A program made the position numbers and the translations under genes. The notes beneath the pieces are model-generated. The model did no database searches. It was not told the DNA's origin and saw only the letters and a list, made by a program, of their open reading frames with translations. Positions 6,337-7,224 of a stretch of DNA of 7,224 bases are shown here, piece by piece. This stretch comes from Bryobacterales bacterium (GTDB lineage Bacteria; Acidobacteriota; Terriglobia; Bryobacterales; Bryobacteraceae): NCBI GenBank assembly GCA_025462985.1, contig JAOAPP010000781.1:1-7224 (forward strand), in the 5' to 3' direction. Positions within the stretch are counted from its first letter, which is position 1, and each line of letters begins with the position of its first letter.

Positions 6337-7224
6337 CTTTCAGCCCCACGCGGTCGAGTATCTTCGGTTCCTGCCCGAGATCATTCTCAGCCTGTTCGGC
6401 ATTGTGATCATGGTGCTCGAAGCCATCACCGGCCCCCGTCAGAAATCGGCGCTCGGGTATCTGGGTCTCTTAGGTCTGGCGCTGGCCTTCGCTGGCAACG
6501 TGCTCGCTTACGGCGATCGCGGACAGGCTTTCCAGAACATGATCCTCGTCGATAGCTACGGGATCTTCTTCCGGGGCCTGCTGATCGTCGTCGGCTTCCT
6601 CTGCATTCTGTTTTCGATCAGCTATCTCGACCGTGAGAATGCGCAGTCCGGCGAGTTTTATTCGCTCATCCTGTTCTCCATCGTGGGCCAGTGTATTCTC
6701 GCCACCGCCAGTGATCTCATCATGATCTTCATCGGCCTCGAGATCTCGTCCATCGCGACCTACATCCTCGCCGGCTTCTTGCGTGACGATCGCCGCAACA
6801 ACGAATCCGCGCTGAAGTATTTTCTGCTCGGCTCCTTTGCCACCGCCTTCCTTCTCTATGGAATTGCATGGATCTATGGTCTGACCGCGTCCACCAACCT
6901 CGAAGAGATCCGTCGCTTCCTTGAGCGTTCCAACCATCCGTCCGTCCTCGCGGGTCTTGCCGCAGGGCTCGTGTTTGTTGGGCTGGCCTTCAAAGTATCG
7001 GTGGCGCCCTTTCAAATCTGGGCGCCGGACGTTTATCAAGGCGCAGCAGCTCCTGTCTCGGCCTTCATGTCTGCTGGTCCGAAAGCGGCAGCCTTCGCCG
7101 TATTCTTCCGCGTGTTCATGACCTCGTTCGGGCCGCTCAACCACCGCTGGATTCCCGTGGTCTGGGGCTGTGCGCTTCTCACCATGGTCATCGGCAACTT
7201 CGCCGCGCTGGTGCAAACCAACGT
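6326..7224 (+). CDS. nuoN: NADH-quinone oxidoreductase subunit N (NuoN), 5' part
   Basis: Antiporter-like proton pump nearest the NuoK side of the complex I membrane arm. The gene runs off the right edge after 299 complete codons with no stop; the family is usually about 480-500 residues, so roughly 180-200 are missing. Key residues seen (E. coli numbers in brackets): E139 in FIGLEISSIATYILAG (E133), K164 in NNESALKYFLLGS (K158), K223 in AFKVSVAPFQIWAPDVYQGA (K217) and K253 in SAGPKAAAFAVF (K247). The last visible residues, GNFAALVQTN, lead into the broken helix that normally continues with (V)KRLLAYSS. The start at 6326 has AGGTG in front of it and gives a normal N-terminus (MLGNFQPHAVEYLRFLPEII). 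It overlaps the nuoM end by 11 bases in another frame, which suggests coupled translation. No disruption is visible. Confidence 0.96.
   Translation, partial: MLGNFQPHAVEYLRFLPEIILSLFGIVIMVLEAITGPRQKSALGYLGLLGLALAFAGNVLAYGDRGQAFQNMILVDSYGIFFRGLLIVVGFLCILFSISYLDRENAQSGEFYSLILFSIVGQCILATASDLIMIFIGLEISSIATYILAGFLRDDRRNNESALKYFLLGSFATAFLLYGIAWIYGLTASTNLEEIRRFLERSNHPSVLAGLAAGLVFVGLAFKVSVAPFQIWAPDVYQGAAAPVSAFMSAGPKAAAFAVFFRVFMTSFGPLNHRWIPVVWGCALLTMVIGNFAALVQTN

Noticed and set aside
6470..7216. Long minus-strand open frame (248 codons) opposite nuoN
   Set aside because: The plus strand here encodes NuoN with its conserved Glu and Lys residues, in a frame that runs off the window edge without a stop. 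The antisense product is a charged shadow.

Overview
This window is an interior stretch of a bacterial nuo operon, which encodes the proton-pumping NADH:quinone oxidoreductase (respiratory complex I). Every base belongs to, or lies within a few bases of, a plus-strand gene. The order is nuoG (3' part), nuoH, nuoJ, nuoK, nuoL, nuoM, nuoN (5' part). Both ends of the window cut through genes. I see no RNA gene, mobile element, CRISPR array, promoter or terminator, and no gene-free stretch longer than 11 bases.

Layout: nuoG 1-882 (open at the left); nuoH 879-2099 (overlaps nuoG by 4 bases, ATGA); nuoJ 2105-2620; nuoK 2622-2936; nuoL 2948-4795; nuoM 4792-6336 (overlaps nuoL by 4 bases, ATGA); nuoN 6326-7224 (overlaps nuoM by 11 bases, open at the right). 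This packing implies one transcript with translational coupling. NuoG belongs to the peripheral arm that carries electrons from NADH. NuoH forms the quinone-chamber floor and the link to the membrane arm. NuoJ and NuoK continue the proton path. NuoN, NuoM and NuoL are the three antiporter-like pumps. The key Glu, Lys and His residues of the pumps are present wherever the window covers them, so the operon looks functional.

Three things depart from the textbook operon. nuoI, usually between nuoH and nuoJ, is absent, and only 5 bases separate those two genes. NuoH is about 60-80 residues longer than usual because of an apparent extra pair of membrane helices between the GGW motif and the next canonical helix. 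NuoG seems to end just as a C-terminal molybdopterin-dinucleotide-binding-like domain would begin.

The organism is a moderately GC-rich bacterium. The wording of several motifs (NuoM HTWQPDTYTEAPAPATF, NuoN GLEISSIATYILAGFLRDD) reminds me of Acidobacteriota complex I. That is an impression from memory, not a search, and is low to moderate in confidence. I found no evidence of a new biological system; this is mainly a conserved housekeeping locus with some lineage-specific variations.
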